Source: Streptomyces tsukubensis (GTDB taxonomy: Bacteria > Actinomycetota > Actinomycetes > Streptomycetales > Streptomycetaceae). From it: DNA of 64,000 bases. The stretch spans positions 2,192,501 to 2,256,500 of the forward strand of contig NZ_CP020700.1 of the NCBI RefSeq assembly GCF_003932715.1, in the 5' to 3' direction. Shown piece after piece: positions 26,204 through 34,872 of the stretch. Under the pieces are notes generated by a model that was not told the DNA's origin, did not search any database, and saw nothing but the letters and a program-made list of their open reading frames with translations. The translations under genes were made by a program, and so were the position numbers. Each line of letters begins with the position of its first letter. Positions within the stretch are counted from its first letter, which is position 1.

Positions 26204-28297
26204 TCAGCTCTCCGACGGCGGCGGTGGGGTCTTCGGCGGCCACGGCGGAGGTGCGTGGTCCCCCCGGGCCTCGGCACCGCCCGGCCGCTCCTGGTCGGAG
26301 CCGCACAGCTCCGCACTCAGCTCCTGCACCAGCTGCACCAGGTCGGTGGGCCGGTCGGGCCCCCACCAGTCCCCCAGCAGCTCGGCCAGCGACTCCTCCC
26401 GCGCCTTCGCGAGTTTCACCGCGGTCCCGAGCCCCTGCTCCGTCAGCAAGAGCTGGACGCCCTCCCGGTCCGCGAGCCTCCGCTCCTCCAGTTGCCGGGC
26501 CGCGTCGGTGATCACATGCAGCGGTACGGGGGTGGTGTCGGCCAGCAGCCCCGGCTCCACGGTCCCGTGCCGCCGGATCCGCAGCAGCAGCCAGCTCGCC
26601 GCGGGCAGGAGGTCGTACCCCGCCCTGGCGGTGATCGTCTCGTAGATATGCCGCCGCCCCTCGCGGGAGCCCAGGACGGACAGCGCCCGGGCCGCCTCCT
26701 CGTGGGACGAGCGCTCCACCGGATTGGAGGCGAGCGTCTGACTGGGGTCGGGCGCGGTGACCGAGCCCCGCAGCTTGTCCTCCCGCAGGAACCAGGAGAT
26801 CACGAACGCCAGCAGGACGACGGGGACGGCGTAGAGGAAGACGTCCGTGATCGCGGAGGCGAAGGCGTGCAGCACCGGCCCGCGCAGTGCGGGCGGCAGC
26901 TGGGCGATCGCCTGGGGATCGGCCGCCAGTTCGGCGGCCCCGGCGCCCGGCGGCACCGGCCGGCCGGCCAGCACGGCGGAGAGCTTGTCGTTGAGCCCGT
27001 TGGAGAAGATCGTGCCGAAGATGGCGACGCCGAAGGAGGCTCCGATGGAGCGGAAGAAGGTGGCGCCGGAGGTGGCGACGCCGAGGTCCTCGTACCGTAC
27101 GGAGTTCTGCACCACCAGCACGAGGACCTGCATCACCAGGCCGAGCCCGAAGCCGAAGACGAAGAAGTAGAGGCTGATCTCCCAGTCGGGGCTGAACTCG
27201 GTCAGCCGGTGGAGCAGGAGCAGACCGACCGCGGTGATGCCGGTGCCCAGGACCGGGAACACCTTCCAGCGGCCGGTACGGCTGACGAGCTGCCCGGAAC
27301 CGGTGGAGGCGATCAGCAGCCCGAGGACCATCGGCAGCATGTGCACACCGGACAGCGTCGGGCTCACCCCCCGGACGACCTGGAGGAAGGTCGGCAGGAA
27401 GGTCATCGCCCCGAACATCGCGAAGCCGATGACGAAGCTGATCACCGAGACGAGTGTGAAGGTGCGGATCCGGAAGAGATGCGGCGGCAGAACGGGTTCG
27501 GCGGCCCGGAACTCGACGAAGACGAACCAGACCAGCAGGACGGCGCCGATGACGGACAGGCCGATGATCTGCGGCGAACCCCAGGCCCAGGTGGTGCCGC
27601 CGAGGGACGCCACCAGAACGAAGGCGGTGGCGACGGCGGCGATGAGGAAGGTGCCCAGATAGTCGATGGTGTGACGGGTGGGGCGGGCGGGGATGCGGAG
27701 CACGGCGGCGATGACGACGAGGGCGACAGCGCCGATCGGGAGATTGATGTAGAAGACCCAGCGCCAGCTCAGATGCTCCGTGAAGAAGCCCCCCAGCAGG
27801 GGGCCGAGGATGCTGCTGGCGCCGAAGACCGCACCGAACAGGCCCTGGTAGCGGCCGCGCTCCCGGGGCGGCACGATATCGCCGACGATCGCCATCGACA
27901 GCACCATCAGCCCGCCGCCGCCCAGCCCCTGGAGCGCCCGGAAGCCGATGAGCTGCGGCATGTTCTGGGCGACCCCGCAGAGCGCGGAGCCGATCAGGAA
28001 GATCACGATCGCGGTCTGGAAGAGCTTTTTACGGCCGTACTGGTCGCCGAGCTTGCCCCAGAGCGGGGTCGCGGCGGTGGAGGCCAGCAGATAGGCCGTG
28101 ACCACCCACGACAGATGTTCCAGCCCGCCCAGTTCGCTGACGATGGTCGGCAGGGCGGTGGAGACGATGGTCTGGTCGAGCGCGGCGAGCAGCATGCCGA
28201 GCAGCAGCGCGCCGATGGCGAGCAGGACGCCGCGCCGGTCCTTGATCTCGCCCGGCGCCGGGCCGGCGGCGTCCGTGCGCACCTGTTCCTGTGCCAT
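26204..28297 (-). CDS. MFS multidrug transporter (DHA2 / EmrB-QacA type) with C-terminal MarR-like domain
   Basis: 697 residues. Fourteen membrane helices occupy residues 25-520; motif A is GKLGDQYGRKKLF, the DHA2 motif D1 is LDQTIVSTALPTIVSELGG, and motif C is GASSILGPLLGG. After the last helix (VVLLAFVISWFLRED) about 150 soluble residues follow, with helices and a wing that resemble a MarR-type winged helix (RAGYDLLPAASWLLLRIRR, ITDAARQLEERRLADREG, LLTEQGLGTAVKLAKARE), then a Pro-rich tail. The pump would expel drugs using the proton gradient. The soluble domain may sense drug or tune activity. The HTH-like part lacks obvious DNA-binding proof. Confidence 0.87.
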   Translation of the reverse strand: MAQEQVRTDAAGPAPGEIKDRRGVLLAIGALLLGMLLAALDQTIVSTALPTIVSELGGLEHLSWVVTAYLLASTAATPLWGKLGDQYGRKKLFQTAIVIFLIGSALCGVAQNMPQLIGFRALQGLGGGGLMVLSMAIVGDIVPPRERGRYQGLFGAVFGASSILGPLLGGFFTEHLSWRWVFYINLPIGAVALVVIAAVLRIPARPTRHTIDYLGTFLIAAVATAFVLVASLGGTTWAWGSPQIIGLSVIGAVLLVWFVFVEFRAAEPVLPPHLFRIRTFTLVSVISFVIGFAMFGAMTFLPTFLQVVRGVSPTLSGVHMLPMVLGLLIASTGSGQLVSRTGRWKVFPVLGTGITAVGLLLLHRLTEFSPDWEISLYFFVFGFGLGLVMQVLVLVVQNSVRYEDLGVATSGATFFRSIGASFGVAIFGTIFSNGLNDKLSAVLAGRPVPPGAGAAELAADPQAIAQLPPALRGPVLHAFASAITDVFLYAVPVVLLAFVISWFLREDKLRGSVTAPDPSQTLASNPVERSSHEEAARALSVLGSREGRRHIYETITARAGYDLLPAASWLLLRIRRHGTVEPGLLADTTPVPLHVITDAARQLEERRLADREGVQLLLTEQGLGTAVKLAKAREESLAELLGDWWGPDRPTDLVQLVQELSAELCGSDQERPGGAEARGDHAPPPWPPKTPPPPSES

Positions 28298-28639
28298 ACG
28301 GGTCTCCTCGCATCCGGAACCCGGCGACGGTCACACCCTGACCCGCCTCTCCTATAGTGGGGCGAATAGGCCATTACGGCCCGCCGAGCGGAAGAGGGTG
28401 GCACTTTCGGCCATCGCTTTGTATCATGATTGAACAAAGTGGCTCCGCCCGTCTCCCTGACCGGTGGGCGGAGCCACCTTGATCCATCGGTGCGGATCCA
28501 TCGGTGCGCGGCCGCACACCACCTCCGTGCGCCCCGTCGGCCCCCCGCCCGTACCCACTACGTCCTCACACGCCCCGCAGTGCGCCGCTGCCCTGCCAGG
28601 TCGGTCCAGGCCTCTGCACCTCGCCGCAGGAGTACGCCC
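28298..28639. promoter_or_regulatory. Divergent MFS/HAD intergenic region with hairpin and 14-base duplication
   Basis: There is no gene in these 342 bases. A hairpin with arms GTGGCTCCGCCC/GGGCGGAGCCAC spans 28439-28477. A tandem repeat of GATCCATCGGTGCG follows at about 28482-28509. A TATAGT element at about 28353 lies near the MFS side. The hairpin resembles a terminator yet sits upstream of the HAD gene, so it may end a short transcript or act as an attenuator. Confidence 0.5.
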
Positions 28640-29296
28640 ATGCAGGCCACCGCCCTCACCGCCCGAGCCCTCCTCCTCGACATGGACGGCACCCTCGTCA
28701 ACTCCGACGCCGTCGTCGAGCGCGTCTGGCGGGAATGGGCCGTCGGATACGGGCTCGACCCCGATGCGACGCTGAAGGTCGTCCACGGGCGCCAGGGGTA
28801 CGCGACGATGGCGGAGCTGCTGCCCGACCGCCCGATGGCCGAGAACTACGCGGAGAACGCGGTACTGCTGGCCCGCGAGACGGCCGATGTCGAGGGAGTC
28901 GTCCCCATACCCGGCGCCCCCGCCTTCCTCGCCGCCCTCGCCGGACTCCCCCACGCCCTGGTGACCTCCGCGGACACGGCCCTGGCCACGGCCAGGATGG
29001 GAGCGGCGGGACTGCCGATGCCGGAGGTGCGGATCACCGCGGAGTGCGTCGGCGCCAGCAAGCCCGACCCCGAGGGCTTCCTCAAGGGCGCGGCCGAGCT
29101 GGGCTTCGCCCCCGGCGACTGCATCGCCTTCGAGGACTCCGCGGCGGGCATCGAGTCCGCCCGTGCCGCCGGGATGCGGGTCGTCGGCATCGGCCCGCGC
29201 GCCCTGGCCCTCGGCCCCGATCTGCACGTGGACGATCTGACGCGGATCGACGTCACGGCCGGCCCTGACGGCTGGATCCGGGTACGGAGCCTCTGA
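28640..29296 (+). CDS. HAD-superfamily sugar-phosphatase-like hydrolase
   Basis: 218 residues from ATG 28640 with GCAGGAG upstream. Motif I is LLLDMDGTLVNSD with nucleophile Asp14 and Asp16, motif II is the Ser/Thr in LVTSADT, motif III the Lys in GASKPDPEGF, and motif IV FEDSAAGIESARAAGMRVVG. The cap between residues 20 and 85 is the small helical type of beta-phosphoglucomutase and sugar phosphatases. It removes phosphate from a small sugar or polyol phosphate in the cytoplasm; the substrate is not readable. Confidence 0.9.
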   Translation: MQATALTARALLLDMDGTLVNSDAVVERVWREWAVGYGLDPDATLKVVHGRQGYATMAELLPDRPMAENYAENAVLLARETADVEGVVPIPGAPAFLAALAGLPHALVTSADTALATARMGAAGLPMPEVRITAECVGASKPDPEGFLKGAAELGFAPGDCIAFEDSAAGIESARAAGMRVVGIGPRALALGPDLHVDDLTRIDVTAGPDGWIRVRSL

Positions 29297-29399
29297 GCCC
29301 ACTGCCGGGTACGGGTGCGGGCGACCCGCGCCCGTACCGGAAATCCACTCACGTACGGAGGCCGGGCCGCGGTCCGGTCCGGCCTCCGTACGCCCCGTA

Positions 29400-29984
29400 T
29401 CAGCCGGTGATGGCCTCGTAGAAGCTGAATCCGGCCAGGACCATCATCAGCGTGGCCGCGATCTTGGTGATCAGCTTCAGCGGTACGTACTTCATCAGCG
29501 TCCGGCCGCCGAGGATGCCCAGACCGGCCACGGCCCACAGCGCCAGCACGGCGCCGAGCCCGACCGAGAGCGGGTTGTCGTAACGGGCCGCGAGGTTCGC
29601 CGTCATGATCTGGGTCAGATCGCCGAACTCCGCGACGAGGATCAGCATGAAGCCCGCCCCGGACACCTTCCAGAAGGACTGGTCCTCGGGCGGCTTGATG
29701 GACTCCTCGTCGTCGTCGGACTTCCTCAGCAGCAGCACCAGCGCACCGGCCAGGAACAGCGCACCCACCACGCCCTGCACCAGCCGGTGCGGCAGCAGGG
29801 TGAGCACGCTGCCCGCGGCGATCGCGAGCGCGACATGGACGGCGAAGGCGGCGGCGACGCCGGCGAAGACGTAGGAGGCGCGGTAGCGCGTGCCGAGCAT
29901 CAGCCCGGCCAGCGCGGTCTTGTCGGGGAGTTCCGCCAGGAAGACGACGCCGAAGGTGATCGCCATAACGGTGAAGCTGATCAC
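29400..29984 (-). CDS. GDT1/TMEM165 (UPF0016) family manganese exporter
   Basis: 194 residues with six membrane helices in two homologous halves. The signature acidic motifs are AELPDKTALAGL in helix 1 and AEFGDLTQIM in helix 4 (family consensus E-x-G-D-K/R-T). Prokaryotic members export Mn2+, and some also handle Ca2+. The first motif has Pro where Gly is usual. A yybP-ykoY Mn2+-sensing riboswitch lies just upstream on the same strand, which strongly supports manganese export induced by high Mn2+. Confidence 0.9.
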   Translation of the reverse strand: MISFTVMAITFGVVFLAELPDKTALAGLMLGTRYRASYVFAGVAAAFAVHVALAIAAGSVLTLLPHRLVQGVVGALFLAGALVLLLRKSDDDEESIKPPEDQSFWKVSGAGFMLILVAEFGDLTQIMTANLAARYDNPLSVGLGAVLALWAVAGLGILGGRTLMKYVPLKLITKIAATLMMVLAGFSFYEAITG

Positions 29985-30101
29985 GGGTGGGGTTCCTCAA
30001 TCGGTCGGGCTGTCCGCGCCGAGAGACCGTGACCCGGGGCCCGGACGGAATCCGTCACCCGGTGAAAGGGGGTCGCTTCGGCACGGCAGCGTCTGAACAC
30101 T

Positions 30102-30227
30102 GCGGCCGAAGGTCTCGCTGGCTGAACCGGTCGGAAGACCGGCAGCCTCCGGGCGCCGGCCGGGTCCGGTCTCACGATCGGGCCCAGCAGTATGTCGACG
30201 TTCCGGCGAAGAGCTACTCCCCTTCTG
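30102..30227 (-). promoter_or_regulatory. yybP-ykoY (Mn2+) riboswitch
   Basis: Reading the minus strand, AGAAGGGGAGTAGC opens the element, GTCGACATACTGCTG follows, a hairpin CCGGTCTTCCGACCGG stands in the middle, and CAGCCAGCGAGACCTTCGGC closes it. These are the conserved blocks of the yybP-ykoY aptamer. It ends about 115 bases before the start of the GDT1-family exporter. Confidence 0.88.
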
Positions 30228-30296
30228 CTCCGTCCAGGGTAGCCGATCCGCAAACGATCACCACAGGCGATCACGGCGGACGATCACCGGAAACGG

Positions 30297-31070
30297 TCAC
30301 GAGCCGCCCCCGGGGCCCGCGCCGTGCTCACCGGCACCGTCCCGGTGCAGCCGCCCCCGCGCGACCAGCTCCAGCACCACGGCGACCGCGACCGCCTGTA
30401 CGGCCATGAGCGCGACCAGGACGAAGAGCTGGACGGCCCCGGCGAGGAGCGGCGAAGCGCCGCCCAGCAGCATGCCGACGAAGGCGCCGGGGAGGGTGAC
30501 GAGGCCGACCGTACGGGTCTGGTCCAGCCCCGGAAGGAGGGCATCCGCCGCCGGTTTGCGGGCCACCTCCAGCCGGGCGTCCCGTTCGTACAGACCGAGC
30601 GCGAGCCCCGCCTCCACCTCTCCGTTCCGCTGCCGCAGCTCGTCGAGCGCCCGCCGCCCGGCCAGCACCGTCGCGGTCAGCGCCCCGCCGATCAGGATTC
30701 CCGTGACGGGCACCAGCGCGATGCCCTTCAACGGCACCAGACCGGTCAGCAGCAGCGCCCCGACGACCGGGAACACCCCCGCCCCGATCGGCAGCGCGAC
30801 CCACCACCACGTCCCGTTGCGGGTGATCCGCCGCCCGGCGGTCCGGACGGCCACGGCGTACATCAGGAGGATGAAGCCGAAGAGCGCCGGCAGCGCGTGC
30901 ACCACCCACCCGATGACCGCGGACACGGCGGCGAGCTGGGCCGCGGCCCGCGCGCCCGCGACGACGATCTCGCGGGACCTCCCGAGGTGCGCGACGGCGG
31001 CCACCACCGCGGCCACGACGAGCAGTACGGCGAGGACCGCCCCGAACGTGACATCGACCTTCAGCAGCAC
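30297..31070 (-). CDS. FetB-family (UPF0014) ABC transporter permease
   Basis: 257 residues with about seven membrane helices. RAAAQLAAVSAVIGWVVH, GTWWWVALPIGAGVFPVVGA and the long cytoplasmic segment ALDELRQRNGEVEAGLALGL fit the FetB/YbbM family, whose E. coli member exports iron with the ATPase FetA. No ATPase gene is adjacent, so the partner must be elsewhere. It lies upstream of the Mn2+ riboswitch and is probably a separate transcript, although both genes concern metal efflux. Confidence 0.85.
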   Translation of the reverse strand: MLLKVDVTFGAVLAVLLVVAAVVAAVAHLGRSREIVVAGARAAAQLAAVSAVIGWVVHALPALFGFILLMYAVAVRTAGRRITRNGTWWWVALPIGAGVFPVVGALLLTGLVPLKGIALVPVTGILIGGALTATVLAGRRALDELRQRNGEVEAGLALGLYERDARLEVARKPAADALLPGLDQTRTVGLVTLPGAFVGMLLGGASPLLAGAVQLFVLVALMAVQAVAVAVVLELVARGRLHRDGAGEHGAGPGGGS

Positions 31071-31161
31071 GCGCCAACCCTAGGGGGCGCCGGGCCCTGT
31101 CCGTGTAGGGCACAGGAACGTTCGACCCGATGAGAGTCCGATGAGAATCACCCCGAGGCCG

Positions 31162-31180
31162 TTACTTGAACTTGCAAGCA
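31162..31180 (+). promoter_or_regulatory. Possible MarR-type operator upstream of doxX
   Basis: TTACTTGAACTTGCAAGCA contains the palindrome CTTGCAAG preceded by a CTTGAA half-site, a pattern resembling MarR/PadR operators. It lies 90 bases before the DoxX start codon. The assignment is weak. Confidence 0.35.
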
Positions 31181-31269
31181 CCTTTCCGGGGTACCTAACT
31201 TGAGAACCGTTCCCCCCACGGGCCGCCCCACCCGGGACCGGCCCCGCTCCCCCCACATCTGGAGCCCGC

Positions 31270-31734
31270 ATGCCCGCTTCCCTGACCGCGAGCCTGAACC
31301 GGTACCAGCCGTATGCCATCGGTGGTTTCCGAATCGTCGTCGGCTTCCTCTTCGCCTGCCACGGCGCCGCCTCCCTCTTCGGACTGCTCGGCGTGCCGGA
31401 CAACGCCACCGTGGACGCCTGGACCTGGCCGGGCTGGTACGCGGCGGTCATCCAGCTGGTCGGCGGCACCCTGGTGATGCTGGGCCTGGGCACCCGGGCG
31501 GCGGCCTTCGTCTCGTCGGGTTCGATGGCCTACGCGTACTTCAAGGTCCACCAGCCCGAGGCGCTGTTCCCGCTGGAGAACAACGGCGAGGCGTCGGCGA
31601 TGTTCTGCTGGGCCTTCCTGCTGCTGGTATTCACCGGCCCGGGCGCACTGGCGCTGGACGGCCTCTTCGGCCGGAGCAGCGGCGCCACGGCCCGCGCGAC
31701 GCTCCCCCGCGAGCACGCCCGCACCGCCCGCTAG
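31270..31734 (+). CDS. DoxX-family membrane protein
   Basis: 154 residues with four membrane helices. The first helix, YAIGGFRIVVGFLFACHGAASLFG, holds the conserved R-x-x-x-G-x-x-F-x-x-H-G pattern of DoxX, followed by AAVIQLVGGTLVMLGLGTRAAAF. Mycobacterial DoxX joins superoxide dismutase and SseA in a membrane redox complex; other members are quinol-oxidase-like subunits. It stands alone here, followed by a Pro-rich DNA tract and a hairpin at 31821. Confidence 0.88.
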   Translation: MPASLTASLNRYQPYAIGGFRIVVGFLFACHGAASLFGLLGVPDNATVDAWTWPGWYAAVIQLVGGTLVMLGLGTRAAAFVSSGSMAYAYFKVHQPEALFPLENNGEASAMFCWAFLLLVFTGPGALALDGLFGRSSGATARATLPREHARTAR

Positions 31735-32090
31735 TCCCTCCCCCCTTCCCGTCCTCCCCTCCCTCCCCCGGCCGACAACCGGTGCATCACGCATCGAGTA
31801 TGTGTCGACACACAACGGAGCGCCCGGCCCCTCTTTGGAGGGTCCGGGCGTTACCCGTGGTCCCGGGCCCCGAGTACGGTCGGCGCAGCCATGCGGCGCG
31901 GGGGGCGCGGGGGCGGTCGGACACCACTTCGACGGACGGAAGAGGTGATGATCACAACATCCACGGCCCCGGATGCTTCGGCCGCGGAGATCACGCGTAC
32001 GCTGTACAACTGCCAGTGCCACCGTCACAGGAATGACCGTCCGGACCGACACAGCACTGTCATCACACGGGGAAACGGGGAGAGTCAACA
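31735..32090. other. Intergenic region with hairpin terminator and doubtful short ORF
   Basis: These 356 bases hold a pyrimidine-rich run after doxX, a terminator-like hairpin at 31821-31850 (CGCCCGG-CCCTC / GAGGG-CCGGGCG), and an ATG at 31948 with a good AAGAGGTG ribosome site. That ATG opens a frame of about 85 codons that runs into the DedA gene in another frame. It has Cys and His residues early on but no family resemblance, so I do not call it a gene. Confidence 0.5.
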
Positions 32091-32726
32091 GTGCTGGAGA
32101 GTCTGGGGCCGCTGGTCGGCAGCCCTTGGATCTATGCCGTCGTGGCCCTCTCCGTGCTGCTCGACGTCTTTCTGCCGGTCCTGCCCAGCGGGGTCCTGGT
32201 GATCACCGCGGCGACGGCCGCGGCCGCGGGCAGCACGACCGTCACGGGCCAGGTGCCGCGTGAAGTGCCTTCGCTGCTGATCCTGATCCTCTGCGCGGCC
32301 ACCGCATCCGTACTCGGCGATCTGGTCGCCTACCGGCTGGCCCGGCGCGGCGGAGACCGCTTCGACCGGGCGATCGCCCGGTCCCGCAGACTCACCAAGG
32401 CCCAGGCGCGGCTCGGCGCCACCTTGGCGCGGGGCGGCGGCGCCCTGGTGGTGATCGCCCGCTTCGCCCCGGCCGGCCGTTCCGTGGTCTCCCTCGGCGC
32501 GGGCGCGGCCCGCCGCCGGGTCCGGGAATTCCTCCCCTGGTCGGCGCTGGCGGGCGTGATCTGGGCGGGCTACAGCGTCGGCCTCGGCTACTTCGGCGGC
32601 CAGTGGCTGGGCGCGAGCTGGGTGGGCGCAGCGGTATCGGTCTTCGCCCTGTTCGGCGCGGGTGCCCTGGCGGCGTACGTCATGCGCCGCCGCCCGGCCC
32701 CGCAGCCGGCCACCGAACCGGCCTGA
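32091..32726 (+). CDS. DedA-family membrane protein
   Basis: 211 residues from GTG 32091 with GGGGAGAG upstream. The conserved DedA features are an early re-entrant segment (LDVFLPVLPSGVLVITAATAA), GDLVAYRLARRGGDR, and VVIARFAPAGRSVVSLGAGAARRRVREFLPW, where the F-x-R-x-x-P-x-x-R motif reads FAPAGR. DedA proteins flip undecaprenyl phosphate or phosphatidylethanolamine across the inner membrane. A second DedA gene lies at 44190, so the two may divide the work. Confidence 0.85.
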   Translation: MLESLGPLVGSPWIYAVVALSVLLDVFLPVLPSGVLVITAATAAAAGSTTVTGQVPREVPSLLILILCAATASVLGDLVAYRLARRGGDRFDRAIARSRRLTKAQARLGATLARGGGALVVIARFAPAGRSVVSLGAGAARRRVREFLPWSALAGVIWAGYSVGLGYFGGQWLGASWVGAAVSVFALFGAGALAAYVMRRRPAPQPATEPA

Positions 32727-32760
32727 CGGCGCCGCGAGGCGCTCGCGCCCCCTGTCTTCC

Positions 32761-32796
32761 CCTCTTCTTCAAACCCTCCCTCTTCTTCAGACCCTC
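32761..32796. repeat. 18-bp tandem duplication
   Basis: CCTCTTCTTCAAACCCTC is followed by a copy with one mismatch. The second copy contains the stop codon of the DUF2277 gene. Confidence 0.85.
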
Positions 32797-33011
32797 TTGG
32801 CCCCTCCTCTGATCTCCAGACCGTCGAGCAGCCGGGCGGTGGCCTCGGCTATGTCGTCGACGGCTCGGTCGAACACCTCGCGGTTGTGGGCGGCCGGCGC
32901 CCGGAAGCCGGACACCTTGCGTACGTACTGCAGGGCGGCGGCACGGATGTCGTCCTCCGTGGCCTCCTCGGGCAGGACGGGCGGACGTAGGGTCTTGATG
33001 CTGCGGCACAT
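32787..33011 (-). CDS. DUF2277 domain protein
   Basis: 74 residues beginning MCRSIKTLRPP, the invariant start of the DUF2277 family, followed by EEATEDDIRAAALQYVRKVSGF and an Ala/Glu-rich helical end. Function unknown. It is helical, without membrane segments, and the MCRSIK start suggests a functional Cys near the N-terminus. It follows the phosphatase gene on the same strand, 41 bases away, so they may share a transcript. Confidence 0.88.
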   Translation of the reverse strand: MCRSIKTLRPPVLPEEATEDDIRAAALQYVRKVSGFRAPAAHNREVFDRAVDDIAEATARLLDGLEIRGGAKRV

Positions 33012-33052
33012 GACTCCAGTGTGCTCCCGCCCACTGACAGCGTCCCCTTTGC

Positions 33053-33484
33053 TCACCGGGTGCCGAAGGCGCGCACGTACCTCTTCTGCCAGGGCGTCTC
33101 CACGGCGTGCCGGTCGTAGGCCCGCCGGACGTACGCCACCGCCTCGTCCGCCGGAACCCCGTCGAGTACGGCGAGGCAGGCCAGGGCGGTTCCGGTACGT
33201 CCCCGTCCGCCCCCGCACGCGACCTCGACCCGCTCGTCGCCGCAGCGCTCCAGCGTCCGGAGCAGCATCTGCTGCGCCTGCGGCCGGTCGGCGGGCAGCC
33301 GGAAATCGGGCCAGCGCAGCCAGGCGCTCTCCCACCCGACGGCGGGCGGCTCCTTCCCCAGCAGATAGACCCCGAACTCCGGCTCGGGCCCCTCGGGCAG
33401 TGCCCTGCGCAGCCCCCGCCCCCGCACGAACCGCCCCGACGGCAGTTCCATGACACCCGGAGCATCCGGTTCCCAGACACCCAT
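33053..33484 (-). CDS. Protein-tyrosine-phosphatase-family protein
   Basis: 143 residues. The phosphatase P-loop is VACGGGRGRTGTAL, a C-x5-R motif with Cys nucleophile and Arg, although the His usually before the Cys is Ala. WLRWPDFRLPADR upstream supplies a possible general-acid Asp. The fold corresponds to compact dual-specificity or inositide phosphatases. It may dephosphorylate protein or inositol phosphate; the adjacent PI-PLC gene (same strand, 29 bases upstream) makes a lipid-phosphate connection worth noting, but that is inference. Confidence 0.82.
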   Translation of the reverse strand: MGVWEPDAPGVMELPSGRFVRGRGLRRALPEGPEPEFGVYLLGKEPPAVGWESAWLRWPDFRLPADRPQAQQMLLRTLERCGDERVEVACGGGRGRTGTALACLAVLDGVPADEAVAYVRRAYDRHAVETPWQKRYVRAFGTR

Positions 33485-33513
33485 GCGCCCACCTCCCCGA
33501 TCGGCCTCCGACG

Positions 33514-34296
33514 CTACGCACCGCAGCCGGGGGCCTGCTCCGTTTCCCCGATATCACCGGTTCCGTTGAGATCGACGAGGGCGCGGACGAGCCCCGGCTC
33601 CGATTCGGGGAAATCCATGGCGACGATCCCGAGGCCGGGCCGACCGCGGACGGCGGAGCCCAGCCGGGCGAGGAGCGCGCGATTGACGACGGCGGCGGTT
33701 TCGCGGGGCACGCTCCCGTCCGCCGCCCCGCCCGTGAAGGTGACGGCGAACTCTGCGGAGTCCGCCCGGACCCGGCGGAGCCGGTCGCTGTATCGCACCC
33801 CGGGCAGCGCGTCGTGACCGCCGACAACGACGACCCGGCCGCGCGCCTCCCCCAGTACCGGGATGTCGTCACCGACCCGGAGGAGGGACCGCCAGTCCCG
33901 GTGGTACCGGTCGAAGAGGCTCCGGAAGACGCGGTCGCTCTCGTCCGAGTACTCCTGCCGGATACGCATCAGCACGGCCTCCGAGGGGTGCGCACGCAGG
34001 AAGTCCCAGCAGTCCCCGAGAATCTCGCCGAGGACGACGTTCTGGAAGACCTCGCCGTGATGGAGGGTGAAGGCACCGTTGGTGGCACGGCAGCGGAGGT
34101 CCAGAAAGCGGATGCCTCCGTTGAGCTGCTGCTCGACGGAGGTGTCCTGACAGACGGCCCACGGCGGCCCGAAGCAGGACGCGGAGTGGTGGGTACCGGG
34201 GATCGTGAGGTGCTCCAGCCGGGTCGCATCACCGAGCCCACCCATCCAGGAGCGAACCCCCGGGTCCCCGGCGACGGTCAGAGTCGTTGCTTCCAC
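33514..34296 (-). CDS. Phosphatidylinositol-specific phospholipase C-like protein
   Basis: 260 residues. The X-domain catalytic histidines are His36/37 in IPGTHHSAS and the LHHGEVFQ motif near residue 79; QLNGGIRFLDLRCR and AHPSEAVLMRIRQEY are standard PI-PLC segments. It would cleave the phosphodiester of phosphatidylinositol or a related lipid. No signal peptide is evident at the predicted start, while most bacterial homologues are secreted. An upstream in-frame start was not found, so a cytoplasmic role or a missed leader remains open. Confidence 0.85.
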   Translation of the reverse strand: MEATTLTVAGDPGVRSWMGGLGDATRLEHLTIPGTHHSASCFGPPWAVCQDTSVEQQLNGGIRFLDLRCRATNGAFTLHHGEVFQNVVLGEILGDCWDFLRAHPSEAVLMRIRQEYSDESDRVFRSLFDRYHRDWRSLLRVGDDIPVLGEARGRVVVVGGHDALPGVRYSDRLRRVRADSAEFAVTFTGGAADGSVPRETAAVVNRALLARLGSAVRGRPGLGIVAMDFPESEPGLVRALVDLNGTGDIGETEQAPGCGA

Positions 34297-34872
34297 CAGT
34301 ACCGCTCCTCACAATATTTCCCAAATACCTACATATCACCCATATCCTCCTCTCCTGCTCACCGACAGAGAGCTCTTCGCGTTCGGAACACCCCGCCGCA
34401 GGAGCAGGAGCTACCTGGAAGAAGTGCCTTACGGGCCCGACGGGTTGCCCACCCCGCCAATAACGCCCACCACGGCCGTACACACAGACGAATCACCACC
34501 CCTCCGAGTGACACGACAGGCCGTCGTGCCGCCGCTCACGAGCGACACCGGGCACCGCTCGCCGGGCAGACCAAAGACCCCGGGCCACACCCGGCCAGGG
34601 GTCTTTGCGCAGATGGGAGGGGCCTTCGGACATGACGGTCCGGCACTCCCCCGCCCGTCCGGACAGCAGGAAGCGCCTGCGGAACGACACGTTCCGCGTC
34701 AACCCGTCTTCAAACCGGATTCATTCATCCAGGTGGAGGAGCGCACCCCCCGGCAAGCGCGCCCCGTTAGCGATTGCGACGCATTGGTTGGGATCGGCGC
34801 CGCAGTGGCTCGTCTCGTCTTGGCAGGATCCGGCGAGCCCCCACGACGCCTCCCCTTTCTCCGGAGGTCGCC
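34297..34872. other. Long intergenic region, no supported gene
   Basis: The start is AT-richer than the surroundings (34300-34350). Open frames exist on both strands, but none has a ribosome site plus plausible composition. It contains the terminator at 34572-34607 and, at the right end, the ribosome site GGAGGT of the small gene at 34873. The terminator implies a transcript arriving from the left on the plus strand or from the right on the minus strand that I cannot assign to a gene; a small RNA or an unrecognised short gene is possible. Confidence 0.5.
34572..34607. terminator. Hairpin terminator without an assigned gene
   Basis: CAAAGACCCC and GGGGTCTTTG pair exactly around a 15-base loop that can itself pair (GGGCC/GGCC). 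It has A/T-rich ends typical of a factor-independent terminator. Confidence 0.8.

Noticed and set aside
31948..32202. Short ORF with good ribosome site ahead of dedA
   Set aside because: It runs well into dedA in another frame and loses plausible composition; kept only as a note in the intergenic entry.
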